In this document: positions 7,702-16,711 of the stretch, piece after piece
Layout: each line of letters opens with the position of its first letter
Numbering within the stretch: the stretch's first letter is position 1
Notes under the pieces: generated by a model
Databases searched by the model: none
Told to the model about the DNA's origin: nothing
Seen by the model: only the letters and a program-made list of their open reading frames with translations
Position numbers and translations under genes: made by a program
Assembly (NCBI RefSeq): GCF_009823805.1
Contig: NZ_WUEK01000010.1
Coordinates: 1-64,000, forward strand
Direction of reading: 5' to 3'
Length of the DNA: 64,000 nucleotides
From: Nocardioides flavescens
GTDB lineage: Bacteria; Actinomycetota; Actinomycetes; Propionibacteriales; Nocardioidaceae

Positions 7702-9758
7702 TCCGGCGAGGCCGCCGCGCGCCGGCCGACGGCCCGGGGGAGCGTGACCCGCAGGCAGGCGCCCTCGCGGACGTCCTCGACGGAGATGGTGCCGCGGTGG
7801 CGCTCGACGATGCGGCGGCAGATGCCGAGCCCCAGACCGGTGCCCTCGAAGCGGCCGGCCCGCTCGACGCGGTGGAACGACTCGAAGATCCGCTGGCGCT
7901 GGTCGGCGGGGATGCCGATGCCGTTGTCGGCGACGCAGACCTCCACGGTGAGCGCGTCGAGCTCCTCGACGAGGACCATCACCCGGGGCCGGACCCCCGG
8001 GGCGACGTACTTGCAGGCGTTGGCGACGAGGTTGTCGAGCACGATCCGGATCAGCTCGCGGTCGGCGAGGGCGGTGCCGGCACCGAGCACCTTGATGACC
8101 GGCGGCTCGGCGTCGTCGGTGCGCAGCTCGCGCAGCGCCGCGACGTCGCTGGCCAGGGCCACCAGGTCGACCGCCTCGGGCTGCAGGGTGCGGTCGCGGG
8201 CGAGGGTGTAGTCGAGCAGGCCCTTGATGAAGTCCCGCATCCGAGCGGAGGCGACCCCGATGCGCGTGGTCATCGGCAGCAGGACCTCGGGGGTCAGCTG
8301 CTCGCCGTGGCTGACGGTGTCCGTCAGCACCTCGTTCCACGCCTCCACCACGCTGAGCGGGTTGCGGAGGTCGTGGGCCACGTGCCCGGCGAACGTCGCC
8401 AGCGCGTCCTGGCGCAGCCGGTCGCCGGTGATGTCGTGGTAGGTCACCAGCACCCGCGGCTGACCGCCGAGCTCGGCGGGCGGCAGCGCCTCGGCGTTCA
8501 TCCGCAGGTAGCGCAGCACCGAGCCGTCCGGGCGGCGCAGCTCGAAGTCCTCTCCCTTGATGACCTGACCACGCAGGGCGCGTCGGTGCGGTGAGTTGTC
8601 GTCGGTCACCCGCGTGCCGTCGAAGTGGTAGAGCTGGATCTCCTCCGCCGGCCGGGTCGGGCCCGAGGTGCCGGCCTCGAAGTTCTCGAACAGCTCCTTG
8701 CCGGCCCGGTTGATCATGAGCACGTGCGACTCGCCCTCGAAGAGCGCGATGCCGTCGTCGACCTCGGCGAGGACCTGGTCGAGCATGGCCAGGCGCGACT
8801 CGGCCAGCGCCTCGGCGGCGATGAGCTGGGCCCGGGCGATGGCCAGGACGAGCCCGGTGCAGGCCGTGACCATCACGAAGAGCTGGGCGACCACGGCCCG
8901 CTGGTAGGGGTCGTCGATGGTCACGGCGAAGACGCCGTGGCCCTCCAGGGTCGCGATCAGCGCGAACGTCCCGCTGGCCAGGGAGTACGCCGCCACGGCC
9001 GCGGCGGAGAAGCGGATCCCGACCCAGGCGACCACCACGAACAGCACGAACGTGAGCGGCAGGCCCTCGAGCACGACGAAGCAGGTGACGTTGAGCGCCA
9101 CGGCCGTGACGAGGAGGAAGCCGAGCTCGATGCGCCGGGCGGGGCTCGTGGTGAGCCCGCCGCGGACCCAGGCCGCGACCCGGCGCTCGCGCCAGGCGCG
9201 GTGGAGCGCGGGCCCGAGGAGCAGCCCGAGGGCGCCCACCGCGGTGATCGTGGCGGTCGAGCGTCCCCACCGGGTCAGGAACGCCGCCAGGTCGCCCGAG
9301 GGCAGGCCGGCCAGCCACTGGGTGCCGGTCGCGGTGGCGGCCATCGCGAGCGCGCTCGTCACCGCGGCGGCCACGAAGGCGGCCAGGTCGCGCAGGGCCC
9401 AGTCCTCGCGCCCGCCGTGCGGCGCGAGCCCGGGGGCGAGGCGACGCAGCACCACCACGAACGACGCGGCCTGGGCCAGCAGCACCAGCGGGCTGGTGAC
9501 GACCAGCAGGAGCGGGAGCCCGAGTCGCTCGCCGATCAGCAGTCCCACCACGCTCAGCGCGGCGAGGTCGTAGGGCAGGGTGCGCCGGGTGCCGAAGGCG
9601 AACCACAGGACGACGACGGCCGCGTTGGGTGCCACGAGGCTGAGCGGGACGTCGTGGAGCGTGGTGTGCACGCCGATCTCTCCGGCCAGCGCGCAGAGCA
9701 GCCCCCAGACGATCGCGCGGCGCGTGGGCTGCACCCAGTGCGGCGTGGGGCGTCCCAT
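7671..9758 (-). CDS. MASE1-PAS sensor histidine kinase
   Basis: This membrane histidine kinase has about 695 residues. Residues 1-300 hold roughly eight hydrophobic helices in the MASE1 pattern (WGLLCALAGEIGVHTTLHDV and following). A PAS-like region follows (AEVDDGIALFEGESHVLMIN), then the H-box HVAHDLRNPLSVV near residue 457, the N-box LDNLVANACKYV, DNGIGIP and GTGLGLGICRRIV. No response regulator is adjacent, so the partner is unknown. The frame extends to 9980, but that part is low-complexity and runs into a palindromic repeat at 9940-10003, so I use the Met at 9758. An intermediate GTG at 9896 is possible. Confidence 0.85.
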   Translation of the reverse strand: MGRPTPHWVQPTRRAIVWGLLCALAGEIGVHTTLHDVPLSLVAPNAAVVVLWFAFGTRRTLPYDLAALSVVGLLIGERLGLPLLLVVTSPLVLLAQAASFVVVLRRLAPGLAPHGGREDWALRDLAAFVAAAVTSALAMAATATGTQWLAGLPSGDLAAFLTRWGRSTATITAVGALGLLLGPALHRAWRERRVAAWVRGGLTTSPARRIELGFLLVTAVALNVTCFVVLEGLPLTFVLFVVVAWVGIRFSAAAVAAYSLASGTFALIATLEGHGVFAVTIDDPYQRAVVAQLFVMVTACTGLVLAIARAQLIAAEALAESRLAMLDQVLAEVDDGIALFEGESHVLMINRAGKELFENFEAGTSGPTRPAEEIQLYHFDGTRVTDDNSPHRRALRGQVIKGEDFELRRPDGSVLRYLRMNAEALPPAELGGQPRVLVTYHDITGDRLRQDALATFAGHVAHDLRNPLSVVEAWNEVLTDTVSHGEQLTPEVLLPMTTRIGVASARMRDFIKGLLDYTLARDRTLQPEAVDLVALASDVAALRELRTDDAEPPVIKVLGAGTALADRELIRIVLDNLVANACKYVAPGVRPRVMVLVEELDALTVEVCVADNGIGIPADQRQRIFESFHRVERAGRFEGTGLGLGICRRIVERHRGTISVEDVREGACLRVTLPRAVGRRAAASPDQPISRSAAV

Positions 9759-9939
9759 GGCCGCGCGGGTCTCAGAGCTGGTAGACGGCAGGTCGTGTGC
9801 TCGGCTGCGGGCGGACCGGCCGGCGCTCCGCCTCTGCCGGGCCTTGTCCAGCCCCTGCGCGGGGCCGTCGACGGGGCCATCCAGCAGGTCGGTCACCCGC
9901 TCAGTATCGGGGGCCTGAGTCTCGTCTGTGGGGACAACG

Positions 9940-10003
9940 AGGGAAGTGGTGGTCAACGGGGGCGGGGCTGACGCCGCCATTTGCCGTTGATCAGCGCTTC
10001 CCT
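9940..10003. mobile_element. Short palindromic MITE-like element, copy A
   Basis: Terminal arms AGGGAAGTGGTGGTCAACGG (9940-9959) and CCGTTGATCAGCGCTTCCCT (9984-10003) form an imperfect inverted repeat (16 of 20). The right arm matches that of the longer element at 30304-30468 almost exactly, along with the neighbouring GGGGCTGACGCCGCC. The interior is only 24 bp, so it looks like an internal-deletion derivative. It sits 12 bp upstream of the thioredoxin-like gene. Confidence 0.65.
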
Positions 10004-10015
10004 AGGATTTCGGCC

Positions 10016-10981
10016 ATGACGCAGCGACCCTTCTCCCGACCTGGCGCCATCGACCTCTCCGGTCTCGCTCGCACCCCCGGACCGGGGGCGGGAGCCGGTC
10101 CGGCGGGCGCGGGGGCCGGGAGCGCGAGCGGTGCCGGCGCAGCGGCGGCCGGCGGTGCGTCGTACTGGCTGGACGTGACGCAGGAGAACTTCCAGGCGAC
10201 GGTCGAGGCCTCGGTGACCGCACCGGTGCTGCTCGTCTTCTACTCGCCGTCGCGGATGCCCGAGAGCGCTCAGATGGCGCGCGACCTGGCGACGGTGGCC
10301 GAGGAGTTCGAGGGGCGGTTCCTCGCGGGGCTGGTCGACATCGACACCCAGGCCGCGATCGCCCAGGCGGTGCAGCTGCAGCAGGTGCCGTTCGTCTTCG
10401 CCGTGATCGACGCCCGCCCCCAGCCGCTCCTGCAGGACCTGCTCGGGCTCGACGACCTGCGCGCCACGATCAACCAGGTGATGCAGCAGCTCACCGCCCA
10501 GGGCATCACCGGGCGCCACCAGCCCCGTCACGCCGGCCCGGCCGACGGCGCCGACGACGACGAGCAGCTCGACCCCCGCTACGCGCCCGCCCAGGACGCC
10601 CTCGCGGCCGGCGACGTCGACCGTGCCGTCGCGGAGTACGAGAAGCTGCTCGCGGCCAACCCCGCCGACGCCGAGGCCGCCGCCGGGCTGGCGATGGCCA
10701 AGGTGCTGCAGCGCACCGCCTCCGTCGACCCCGCGGCCGCGCGGGCCGCGGCCGACGGCGCGCCCGACGACGTCGCGGCCCAGACGCTGGCCGCCGACCT
10801 CGACCTGCTCGACGGTGACCTCGACGCGGCGTTCTCCCGCCTCGTGGAGCTCGTGCGGCGCAGCGCCGGTGACGACCGCAACGCGGCTCGCGAGCACCTG
10901 CTCGGCCTCTTCGCCGCCGTCGGCAACGACGACCCCCGCGTGCTCAAGGGGCGTCAGGCCCTCGCCTCGGCGCTGTTCTGA
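10016..10981 (+). CDS. Thioredoxin-fold/TPR protein (CnoX-like), no redox CXXC
   Basis: The 321-residue protein has a Gly/Ala-rich N-terminal spacer, a thioredoxin fold at about residues 45-150 (YWLDVTQENFQATVEAS, VLLVFYSPSRMPES) and C-terminal tetratricopeptide-type helices (YAPAQDALAAGDVDRAVAEYEKLL). The active-site position reads SPSRMP where active thioredoxins have WCGPC, so it cannot do thiol exchange. This layout is that of CnoX/YbbN holdase chaperones, in which the motif is often lost. Holdase activity is inferred. The ATG at 10016 follows a palindromic repeat, and a long hairpin follows the gene. Confidence 0.82.
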   Translation: MTQRPFSRPGAIDLSGLARTPGPGAGAGPAGAGAGSASGAGAAAAGGASYWLDVTQENFQATVEASVTAPVLLVFYSPSRMPESAQMARDLATVAEEFEGRFLAGLVDIDTQAAIAQAVQLQQVPFVFAVIDARPQPLLQDLLGLDDLRATINQVMQQLTAQGITGRHQPRHAGPADGADDDEQLDPRYAPAQDALAAGDVDRAVAEYEKLLAANPADAEAAAGLAMAKVLQRTASVDPAAARAAADGAPDDVAAQTLAADLDLLDGDLDAAFSRLVELVRRSAGDDRNAAREHLLGLFAAVGNDDPRVLKGRQALASALF

Positions 10982-11049
10982 CACCTGCTGTCCTGACGGC
11001 CCCCGCACCCGCCCGGTCCCCCCGACGCGGGGCGGGTGCGGAGGTGTCA
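10980..11049 (+). terminator. Long stem-loop after the CnoX-like gene
   Basis: CCGCACCCGCCC (11003-11014) pairs perfectly with GGGCGGGTGCGG (11030-11041). An outer pair, GACACCT near 10980 and AGGTGTC at 11043-11049, can extend the stem. It lies directly after the stop codon and has no U-tract. Confidence 0.7.
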
Positions 11050-11230
11050 CGTCCGCAGCCCCGCCCTCGGTGCTCCGCGGTGGTCAGCCGGAGCGCCGTC
11101 CCCGTCGACCGGGGCTGCGGCTCACAGCCTGGTCGGACGGGAGCCGGGGGAGTGTCGGCTGCCTGACACCCGGGGCGACGGACCGCCGACACCCGGCAGC
11201 GCGTGCGACCCGGCGTGGTGTCATGGGGCC

Positions 11231-11887
11231 GTGCCGTGGCCGCTGCTGACCAGCCTCGACGAGACCGAGCGGCGCGAGCTCCTCGAGCTGGCGCGGCGAC
11301 GCTCCTTCGCCCGGCACGAGGTCGTCTGCCACGCCGGCGACCCGGCCGACTCCCTCCACCTGGTCGAGAGCGGACGCCTCGCGGTGCACGTGTCGCTGCC
11401 GTCGGGCGACTCGGCGATGATCAACGTGCTCGGCCCGGGCGACTACTTCGGCGAGCTGGCGCTGCTCAGCGAGGACGGTCAGCGCACCGCGACCATCACC
11501 GCCCTCGAGCCGGCCACCACCCGGGTGGTCACGGCCTCGGCCTTCCGGCGGCTGCGCGAGACGCGGCCCGCCGTCGAGCGCACGCTCACGGCGTTCCTCG
11601 CCGGGCGCGTCGACGAGCTGAGCCAGCGCCTCATCGAGGCGATGTACGTCGGGCTCGACCGGCGCCTCTACCGGCGCCTCGCCGAGCTGTGCGAGACCTA
11701 CGGACCGGGGGAGCCGCGGGTCGTCGTACCCCTCACCCAGACGCAGCTGGCCGACCTGACCGGCGGCACCCGGCCGACCGTCAACCAGGTGCTCCAGCGC
11801 CTCGCCGAGGCCGGGCTGGTCTCGATCGCCCGGGGCCGGGTGGAGGTGCTCGACGTCGCCGCGCTGCGGCGGCGCGGCGGGCTCTGA
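11231..11887 (+). CDS. Crp/Fnr-family transcriptional regulator
   Basis: The 218-residue protein has a cyclic-nucleotide-binding beta-roll at about residues 20-115 (VVCHAGDPADSLHLVESGRL, GPGDYFGELALLSEDGQRTAT) and a Crp-type winged helix at about 150-215 (TQTQLADLTGGTRPTVNQVL). The roll keeps the GELA phosphate-binding phrase, so cAMP or a related ligand is plausible. There are no Fnr-type N-terminal cysteines. The start GTG at 11231 gives VPWPLLTSL; the frame is open further upstream but with poor residues. It is monocistronic and convergent with the Nudix gene. Its regulon cannot be told from here. Confidence 0.85.
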   Translation: MPWPLLTSLDETERRELLELARRRSFARHEVVCHAGDPADSLHLVESGRLAVHVSLPSGDSAMINVLGPGDYFGELALLSEDGQRTATITALEPATTRVVTASAFRRLRETRPAVERTLTAFLAGRVDELSQRLIEAMYVGLDRRLYRRLAELCETYGPGEPRVVVPLTQTQLADLTGGTRPTVNQVLQRLAEAGLVSIARGRVEVLDVAALRRRGGL

Positions 11888-11888
11888 C

Positions 11889-12773
11889 TCAGCCCCGGCC
11901 GCTCTCGGTGTAGGCCGGTGCGCCGGCACCCGCGGCCAGCGTGGCCAGCGCCGACTCGATGCGGCGGGCGGTGAAGTCGGTGCAGCGCTCGCGGGCCTCG
12001 TCGAGGGTGCAGAAGACCGCGTCGCGGATCTCGCTCTCCTGGCGCACGATCGAGCCGGTGATCGAGGCGTCGTGCTCGCCGCCGTCGAAGACGAGGCACA
12101 GCGCGTCGTCCCACCCCGACCACGGGGGCAGCCAGTCGGTCAGCAGCAGGCGACCGGCGTCGATGGTGAGGCCGAGCTCCTCCTCGACCTCGCGCGCCAC
12201 GGCGACCTGGGGTGACTCGCCGACCTCGACGACGCCGCCGGGCAGGTCCCAGTCCTGCTTGTAGGTGAGCCGGCACAGCAGCACGCGGTCCTGGCCGTCG
12301 CGCACCAGCATCTGGGCGATCGCGCGCTTGCGCGGCAGGAACGAGTTGAGCAGCGCCCGGAACGCCCCCGGCTCGCTCAGCGGCGGGTCGGTCGCCAGCC
12401 GCGCCAGCACGACCTCCTCGGCCTCCTCGGGCAGGCGGGTGACCCCCTCGCGGCGCAGCCCGGACCGGGTCGCGACCCTCAGCGCCGCGCTCTGCTCGGC
12501 GTCGACCCGGGCCTCGACCCGGTCGAGCCCGAGGCCGTTCTGCGCGCGCTCGGTCAGCGCCCAGTCGACGAGCATCCGCACGGCCCGGGTGGCGTAGCCG
12601 CGGCCGCGGGAGCGCTCGTCGAGCTCCCAGGTCAGGGCCCCGTCGGTCGCCACCGCGACCCGGCCCACCGCTGCACCGTCCACCTCGACGGCGAACGCGG
12701 CGCTGCCGTCCGCCTGGTCGTCGTCCGGTCGGAGGGTGACCGTGCCGTCGGTGAGGTCGGGCAGGTGGGTCAC
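11889..12773 (-). CDS. GNAT acetyltransferase-Nudix hydrolase fusion
   Basis: The 294-residue protein joins two domains. Residues 1-125 are GNAT-like, with the acetyl-CoA loop RGRGYATRAVRML, and residues 145-280 are a Nudix hydrolase with the box GGVVEVGES...REVEEELG. The Nudix part should cleave a nucleoside diphosphate derivative, and DLPGG before the box is typical of MutT/ADP-ribose-type members. The GNAT substrate is unknown. The fusion may couple modification and clearance of one metabolite, but that is inference. The stop is 2 bp from that of the convergent Crp-like gene. A pair of large palindromes lies just upstream. Confidence 0.82.
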   Translation of the reverse strand: MTHLPDLTDGTVTLRPDDDQADGSAAFAVEVDGAAVGRVAVATDGALTWELDERSRGRGYATRAVRMLVDWALTERAQNGLGLDRVEARVDAEQSAALRVATRSGLRREGVTRLPEEAEEVVLARLATDPPLSEPGAFRALLNSFLPRKRAIAQMLVRDGQDRVLLCRLTYKQDWDLPGGVVEVGESPQVAVAREVEEELGLTIDAGRLLLTDWLPPWSGWDDALCLVFDGGEHDASITGSIVRQESEIRDAVFCTLDEARERCTDFTARRIESALATLAAGAGAPAYTESGRG

Positions 12774-12844
12774 GTCCTCAGGCTAGCCAAGCCGTCCACC
12801 GCGCCCCGACCGCACCCGCCTCTCGGCCCGCCGTACCCCGCTGA

Positions 12845-12925
12845 TCGGACTGCCCGTGTGTAGCTCGTGCTTCCCGTCAGGAGTTTCGTGCGGGAAGCGC
12901 CCGTTTCACCGCCTGAGCGGTGAAT
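12845..12925. repeat. Double-hairpin repeat, unit 1 (degenerate)
   Basis: This unit carries GCTTCCCG...CGGGAAGC (12869-12898) and TTCACCGC-ctga-GCGGTGAA (12905-12924). It aligns along about 80 bp with unit 2 at 12958-13046, including CGGACTGCC at the left and CGGGAAGCGCC in the middle, but the first hairpin has lost part of its stem. Confidence 0.75.
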
Positions 12926-12957
12926 CTTGTGACGGGTGGGGACAGGCGGCCGTCAGG

Positions 12958-13046
12958 CCGGACTGCCTGTACGGAACTCACGCTTCCCGCACGAAGTTTC
13001 GTGCGGGAAGCGCCAGTTTCACCGGGTACCCGGTGAAACTGGCGCT
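12958..13046. repeat. Double-hairpin repeat, unit 2 (perfect palindromes)
   Basis: Two perfect palindromes overlap by 3 nt. The first, 12982-13011, has a 14-bp stem (GCTTCCCGCACGAA) around GT. The second, 13009-13046, is 19+19 bp centred on GGTACC. They lie 16 bp beyond the minus-strand glgB stop and can serve as its terminator, but the near-perfect symmetry and the tandem partner suggest a repeat family. Confidence 0.8.
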
Positions 13047-13061
13047 CGCACCGGCGCAGGC

Positions 13062-15302
13062 TCAGGCCGGGCGGGCTCGGAACCAGACGGTGGCGAGGGG
13101 CGGGACGACGATGTCTGCGTGGGCGGGCTGGCCGTAGTGCTCGCCCTCGACGGCGGTGACGGAGCCGAAGTTGCCGACACCCGAGCCGGTGTAGAGCTCG
13201 GCGTCGGTGTTGAGCACCTCGTCCCACTCGCCGGTCGACGGCAGGCCGAGCCGGTAGCCCTCGTGGGGGACGGCGGCGAAGTTGGCCACGCACACCAGGT
13301 CGGGCTCACCGGAGGTCGCCGAGCGGCGGATGAAGGAGAACGTGTTGCGCCCGGCGTCGTTGGCGTCGATCCACTCGAACCCGGCCGGCTCGTGGTCGCG
13401 CGACCACAGCGCCGAGGTGTCGGTGTAGACGTGGTTGAGGTCGCGCACCAGCGAGTGCACGCCGCGGTGCTCGGGGTGGTCGAGCAGCCACCAGTCGAGC
13501 TCGCGGGACTCGGCCCACTCCGACTCCTGGCCGAACTCCGCGCCCATGAAGAGCAGCTGCTTGCCGGGGTGGGCCCACATGAAGCCGAGGTAGGCGCGCA
13601 GGTTGGCCAGCTGCTTCCAGCGGTCGCCGGGCATCTTGCGCAGGAGAGAGCCCTTGCCGTGCACGACCTCGTCGTGGCTGATCGGCAGCACGTAGTTCTC
13701 CGACCAGGCGTAGACGAGGGAGAACGTCATCTCGCCGTGGTGGTAGGAGCGGTGGACCGGGTCGTTCTCGACGTAGCCGAGCGAGTCGTGCATCCAGCCC
13801 ATGTTCCACTTGAAGCCGAACCCGAGACCGCCGCCGGAGGTCGGTCCGGTGACCTGGGGCCACGAGGTCGACTCCTCGGCGATCGTGGTGATGCCGGGGA
13901 CGCGCTTGTAGACGGTGGCGTTCATCTCCTGCAGGAACTGCACGGCCTCGAGGTTCTCGCGCCCGCCGTACTTGTTGGGCGTCCACTCGCCCTCCTCGCG
14001 CGAGTAGTCGAGGTAGAGCATCGAGGCGACGCCGTCGACGCGCAGGCCGTCGGCGTGGAACTCCTCGAGCCAGTAGAGCGCGTTGGCGTAGAGGAAGTTG
14101 CGCACCTCGTTGCGCCCGAAGTTGAAGATGTGGGAGCCCCACTCCTTGTGCCAGCCGCGCTGGGGGTTGGGGTCTTCGTAGAGCGGGGTGCCGTCGAAGG
14201 AGACCAGCGCCCACGGGTCGGTCGCGAAGTGGCCCGGCACCCAGTCGAGGATGACGCCGATGCCGGCCTGGTGGAGGCGGTCGACCAGGAGCTTGAAGCC
14301 GTCGGGGTCGCCGAAGCGGCTGTCGGGAGCGAAGTACGACGTCACGTGGTAGCCCCACGAGCCCCCGAACGGGTGCTGCATCACCGGCATCAGCTCGACG
14401 TGGGTGAAGCCGAGCTCGGACAGGTACGCCGGCAGCTCGTCGGCGAGCTGCTCCCAGCTCTTGTCGCGGCGCCACGAGGCGAGGTGCATCTCGTAGACCG
14501 ACATCGGCTCCTGGACGTGGCGCCGCTCGGGCCGCGCCTGCATCCAGGCCTCGTCGGCCCAGGTGTGGGTGGACTCGTAGACGCGCGAGGCGCTCTCCGG
14601 CGGGCGCTGCGCCCACGAGGCCATCGGGTCGGCCTTCTCGCGCCACTGCCCGTCGGCGCCGTGGACGACGTACTTGTAGCAGGCGCCGCTGCCGACGCCC
14701 GGCACGAACAGCTCCCAGACGCCCGAGCTGCCGAGCTGGCGCATCGGGTAGGCGCGGCCGTCCCAGTCGTTGAAGTCGCCCTCGAGGCGCACCGCGCGGG
14801 CGGCGGGGGCCCAGACCGCGAAGGAGGTGCCGCTGATCGTGTCGCCGTACGCCGTCTCGTAGTGGTGCACCCGGGCGCCGAGGACGGTCCACAGCTGCTC
14901 GTGACGGCCCTCGTTGATGAGGTGGAGGTCCATCTCGCCCAGGGTGGGCAGGAAGCGGTAGGGGTCGTCGGTGGTGTGGGTGTGCCCGTCGTCGTAGGTC
15001 ACCTCGAGGCGGTAGTCGGGCACGCTGGTGCCGTCGGGGGAGCCGGGCAGCACGCCCACCCAGATGCCCTCGTGCTCGTGGGTCAGCTCGTGGGCCGAGC
15101 CGTCGCCGTGACGCGCCACGACCGTGCGGGCCATCGGCTTGAGCGCCCGGACCGTGACGCCGCCGGCGTAGGGGTGCGGGCCCAGCACGGAGTGCGGGCT
15201 GCCGTGCTCGCCGCGCACGATCTGGTCGAGCTCCTCGCGGGAGACGTCCTTGGCGGTCTCACCGGGGCCGGTGGGTGCTGCGGGGCCGGTCGGGCTGGTC
15301 AT
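13062..15302 (-). CDS. glgB: 1,4-alpha-glucan branching enzyme
   Basis: The enzyme makes alpha-1,6 branches in the glucan built by GlgE. The 746-residue GH13_9 protein has the N-terminal CBM48 regions ([45 protein letters not shown]), the TIM barrel with nucleophile Asp in [10 protein letters not shown], acid Glu in IAEESTSWP, and [19 protein letters not shown], then a C-terminal beta domain. It is the last gene of glgE-treS-mak-glgB; its ATG overlaps the mak stop by 4 bp, which implies coupled translation. Two large palindromes follow the gene. Confidence 0.97.
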   Translation of the reverse strand: MTSPTGPAAPTGPGETAKDVSREELDQIVRGEHGSPHSVLGPHPYAGGVTVRALKPMARTVVARHGDGSAHELTHEHEGIWVGVLPGSPDGTSVPDYRLEVTYDDGHTHTTDDPYRFLPTLGEMDLHLINEGRHEQLWTVLGARVHHYETAYGDTISGTSFAVWAPAARAVRLEGDFNDWDGRAYPMRQLGSSGVWELFVPGVGSGACYKYVVHGADGQWREKADPMASWAQRPPESASRVYESTHTWADEAWMQARPERRHVQEPMSVYEMHLASWRRDKSWEQLADELPAYLSELGFTHVELMPVMQHPFGGSWGYHVTSYFAPDSRFGDPDGFKLLVDRLHQAGIGVILDWVPGHFATDPWALVSFDGTPLYEDPNPQRGWHKEWGSHIFNFGRNEVRNFLYANALYWLEEFHADGLRVDGVASMLYLDYSREEGEWTPNKYGGRENLEAVQFLQEMNATVYKRVPGITTIAEESTSWPQVTGPTSGGGLGFGFKWNMGWMHDSLGYVENDPVHRSYHHGEMTFSLVYAWSENYVLPISHDEVVHGKGSLLRKMPGDRWKQLANLRAYLGFMWAHPGKQLLFMGAEFGQESEWAESRELDWWLLDHPEHRGVHSLVRDLNHVYTDTSALWSRDHEPAGFEWIDANDAGRNTFSFIRRSATSGEPDLVCVANFAAVPHEGYRLGLPSTGEWDEVLNTDAELYTGSGVGNFGSVTAVEGEHYGQPAHADIVVPPLATVWFRARPA

Positions 15303-16711
15303 GGTGCTCCGATCTTCGCCACGGCCTGGAGGGGGATGCCCACCCAGGAGGGCCGGTTGCGGGTCTCGTAGACGGTCTCGTACACAGCCTTGTCGGCGAC
15401 GTAGGCGTCGAGCAACGTCTGCTGCTCCGCGCTCAGCCCGCCGCCGGCGTACGCCGTCAGGAAGTGGTTCTTGTTCCGCTCGGCCCACTCCTGCGCCCGC
15501 TGCTCCAGCAGCTCGGCGTCGGGGCCGTCCTCGATGCCCAGCGAGCGCTGGACGACGCGGGGGGCGTAGTCGAAGCTGCGGAGCATCCCGGCGACGTCGC
15601 GCCACGGGGAGTCGGGCAGCTGGCGCTCGGCGAGCGGCTTGGCCGGCTCGCCCTCGAAGTCGACGATCTTCCAGCCGATGGAGGTGCGCAGGGTCTGGCC
15701 GAGGTGCAGGTCGCCGTGGACCTGCTGCACGTCGAGGTCGCCGAGCCCGGCCACGGCGTCGTAGGCGCCACGGAGGCGTCCGGTGTGCTCGGCGAGCTCG
15801 GGCACCACCGCAGCGGCCGCCTCGAGCCGCCCGACCATCGCGTCGGCGAGCTCGCGGGCCGCGGAGGCCGGACGACGTTCGGCCGGGAAGTGCTCGTGCA
15901 GGGTCTCGTGGACCTCGCGCAGCGCCTCGCCGAGGCGCGAGGCCTCGCCGGCGAAGTCGCCGCCGGAGTCGTGGGCGTGGACGTCGAGGTCGGCGTAGAG
16001 CGAGCGCACGCTGGCCAGTGCGAGCTCCCAGCCGTCGGTGGCGGTGCGCAGGAACTGCTGCAGCATCGCCAGCTGCACCGGCTCGCCGTCCTGCACGGTC
16101 TCGAGCCAGCCGTAGAGGTGCGCGACGTGGGTCGAGCCGGCCTCGGTCAGCACCTCGTGCACCGAGATGTCGGGGTTGCGCCCCGGGGTGACCTTGCGGA
16201 ACACCTTCATCAGGGCGTCCTCGCCGTAGCGGACCGAGGAGTTGGACTGCTCTCCGCTGAAGAGGGAGGACTGCGCGTCCAGGTCGAGATCGTGGCCCGG
16301 CAGGCGGTGGAAGACCAGCCCGTCGCTCGACATCGTGCCGTCGGGCGACTCGGCCGCGTCGTCGAACGCCCGCTGCCACAGCGCCATCGCCTCGCGGTCG
16401 TGGAGAGCGTCGTAGGCGTGCACCCAGCCGTGGTCCGGGTCCTCCCACCAGCCGACGAACGCGTGGTCGAGGCGCTGCTCGGGGTGCTCGTAGAAGGCAA
16501 GCGGGACCTGGTAGAGCTCGACGCCGGCCTCCCCGCCGTCGGAGCCGTCGGCGTAGGTCACCTCGACCAGGTGCACGACCACCAGCGGCGGCTCGCCGGG
16601 CAGCGTCCCGATCGTGCTGACGTCGGTCACGTCGTAGGCGCGGCCCTTGCCGCCGAACCAGCGCGTGCGCTCGAGGTAGGTGGCGAAGACCTGCGGGTCG
16701 AGGTGGCTCAC
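15299..16711 (-). CDS. mak: Maltokinase (Pep2-like)
   Basis: The product phosphorylates maltose with ATP to maltose-1-phosphate, the donor used by GlgE. The 470-residue protein shows the aminoglycoside-phosphotransferase-like motifs [13 protein letters not shown] (catalytic Asp) and [10 protein letters not shown] (metal Asp), and an N-terminal cap with [10 protein letters not shown], all typical of actinobacterial maltokinases. The GTG start overlaps the treS stop by 4 bp and its own stop overlaps the glgB start. In mycobacteria TreS and Mak form a complex; the adjacency here fits that. Confidence 0.95.
   Translation of the reverse strand: MSHLDPQVFATYLERTRWFGGKGRAYDVTDVSTIGTLPGEPPLVVVHLVEVTYADGSDGGEAGVELYQVPLAFYEHPEQRLDHAFVGWWEDPDHGWVHAYDALHDREAMALWQRAFDDAAESPDGTMSSDGLVFHRLPGHDLDLDAQSSLFSGEQSNSSVRYGEDALMKVFRKVTPGRNPDISVHEVLTEAGSTHVAHLYGWLETVQDGEPVQLAMLQQFLRTATDGWELALASVRSLYADLDVHAHDSGGDFAGEASRLGEALREVHETLHEHFPAERRPASAARELADAMVGRLEAAAAVVPELAEHTGRLRGAYDAVAGLGDLDVQQVHGDLHLGQTLRTSIGWKIVDFEGEPAKPLAERQLPDSPWRDVAGMLRSFDYAPRVVQRSLGIEDGPDAELLEQRAQEWAERNKNHFLTAYAGGGLSAEQQTLLDAYVADKAVYETVYETRNRPSWVGIPLQAVAKIGAP

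Noticed and set aside
9759..9980. N-terminal extension of the MASE1 kinase by 74 residues
   Set aside because: The extension is polar and low in complexity, and its first part lies in a palindromic repeat. A start at 9758, just before the first membrane helix, is more credible.
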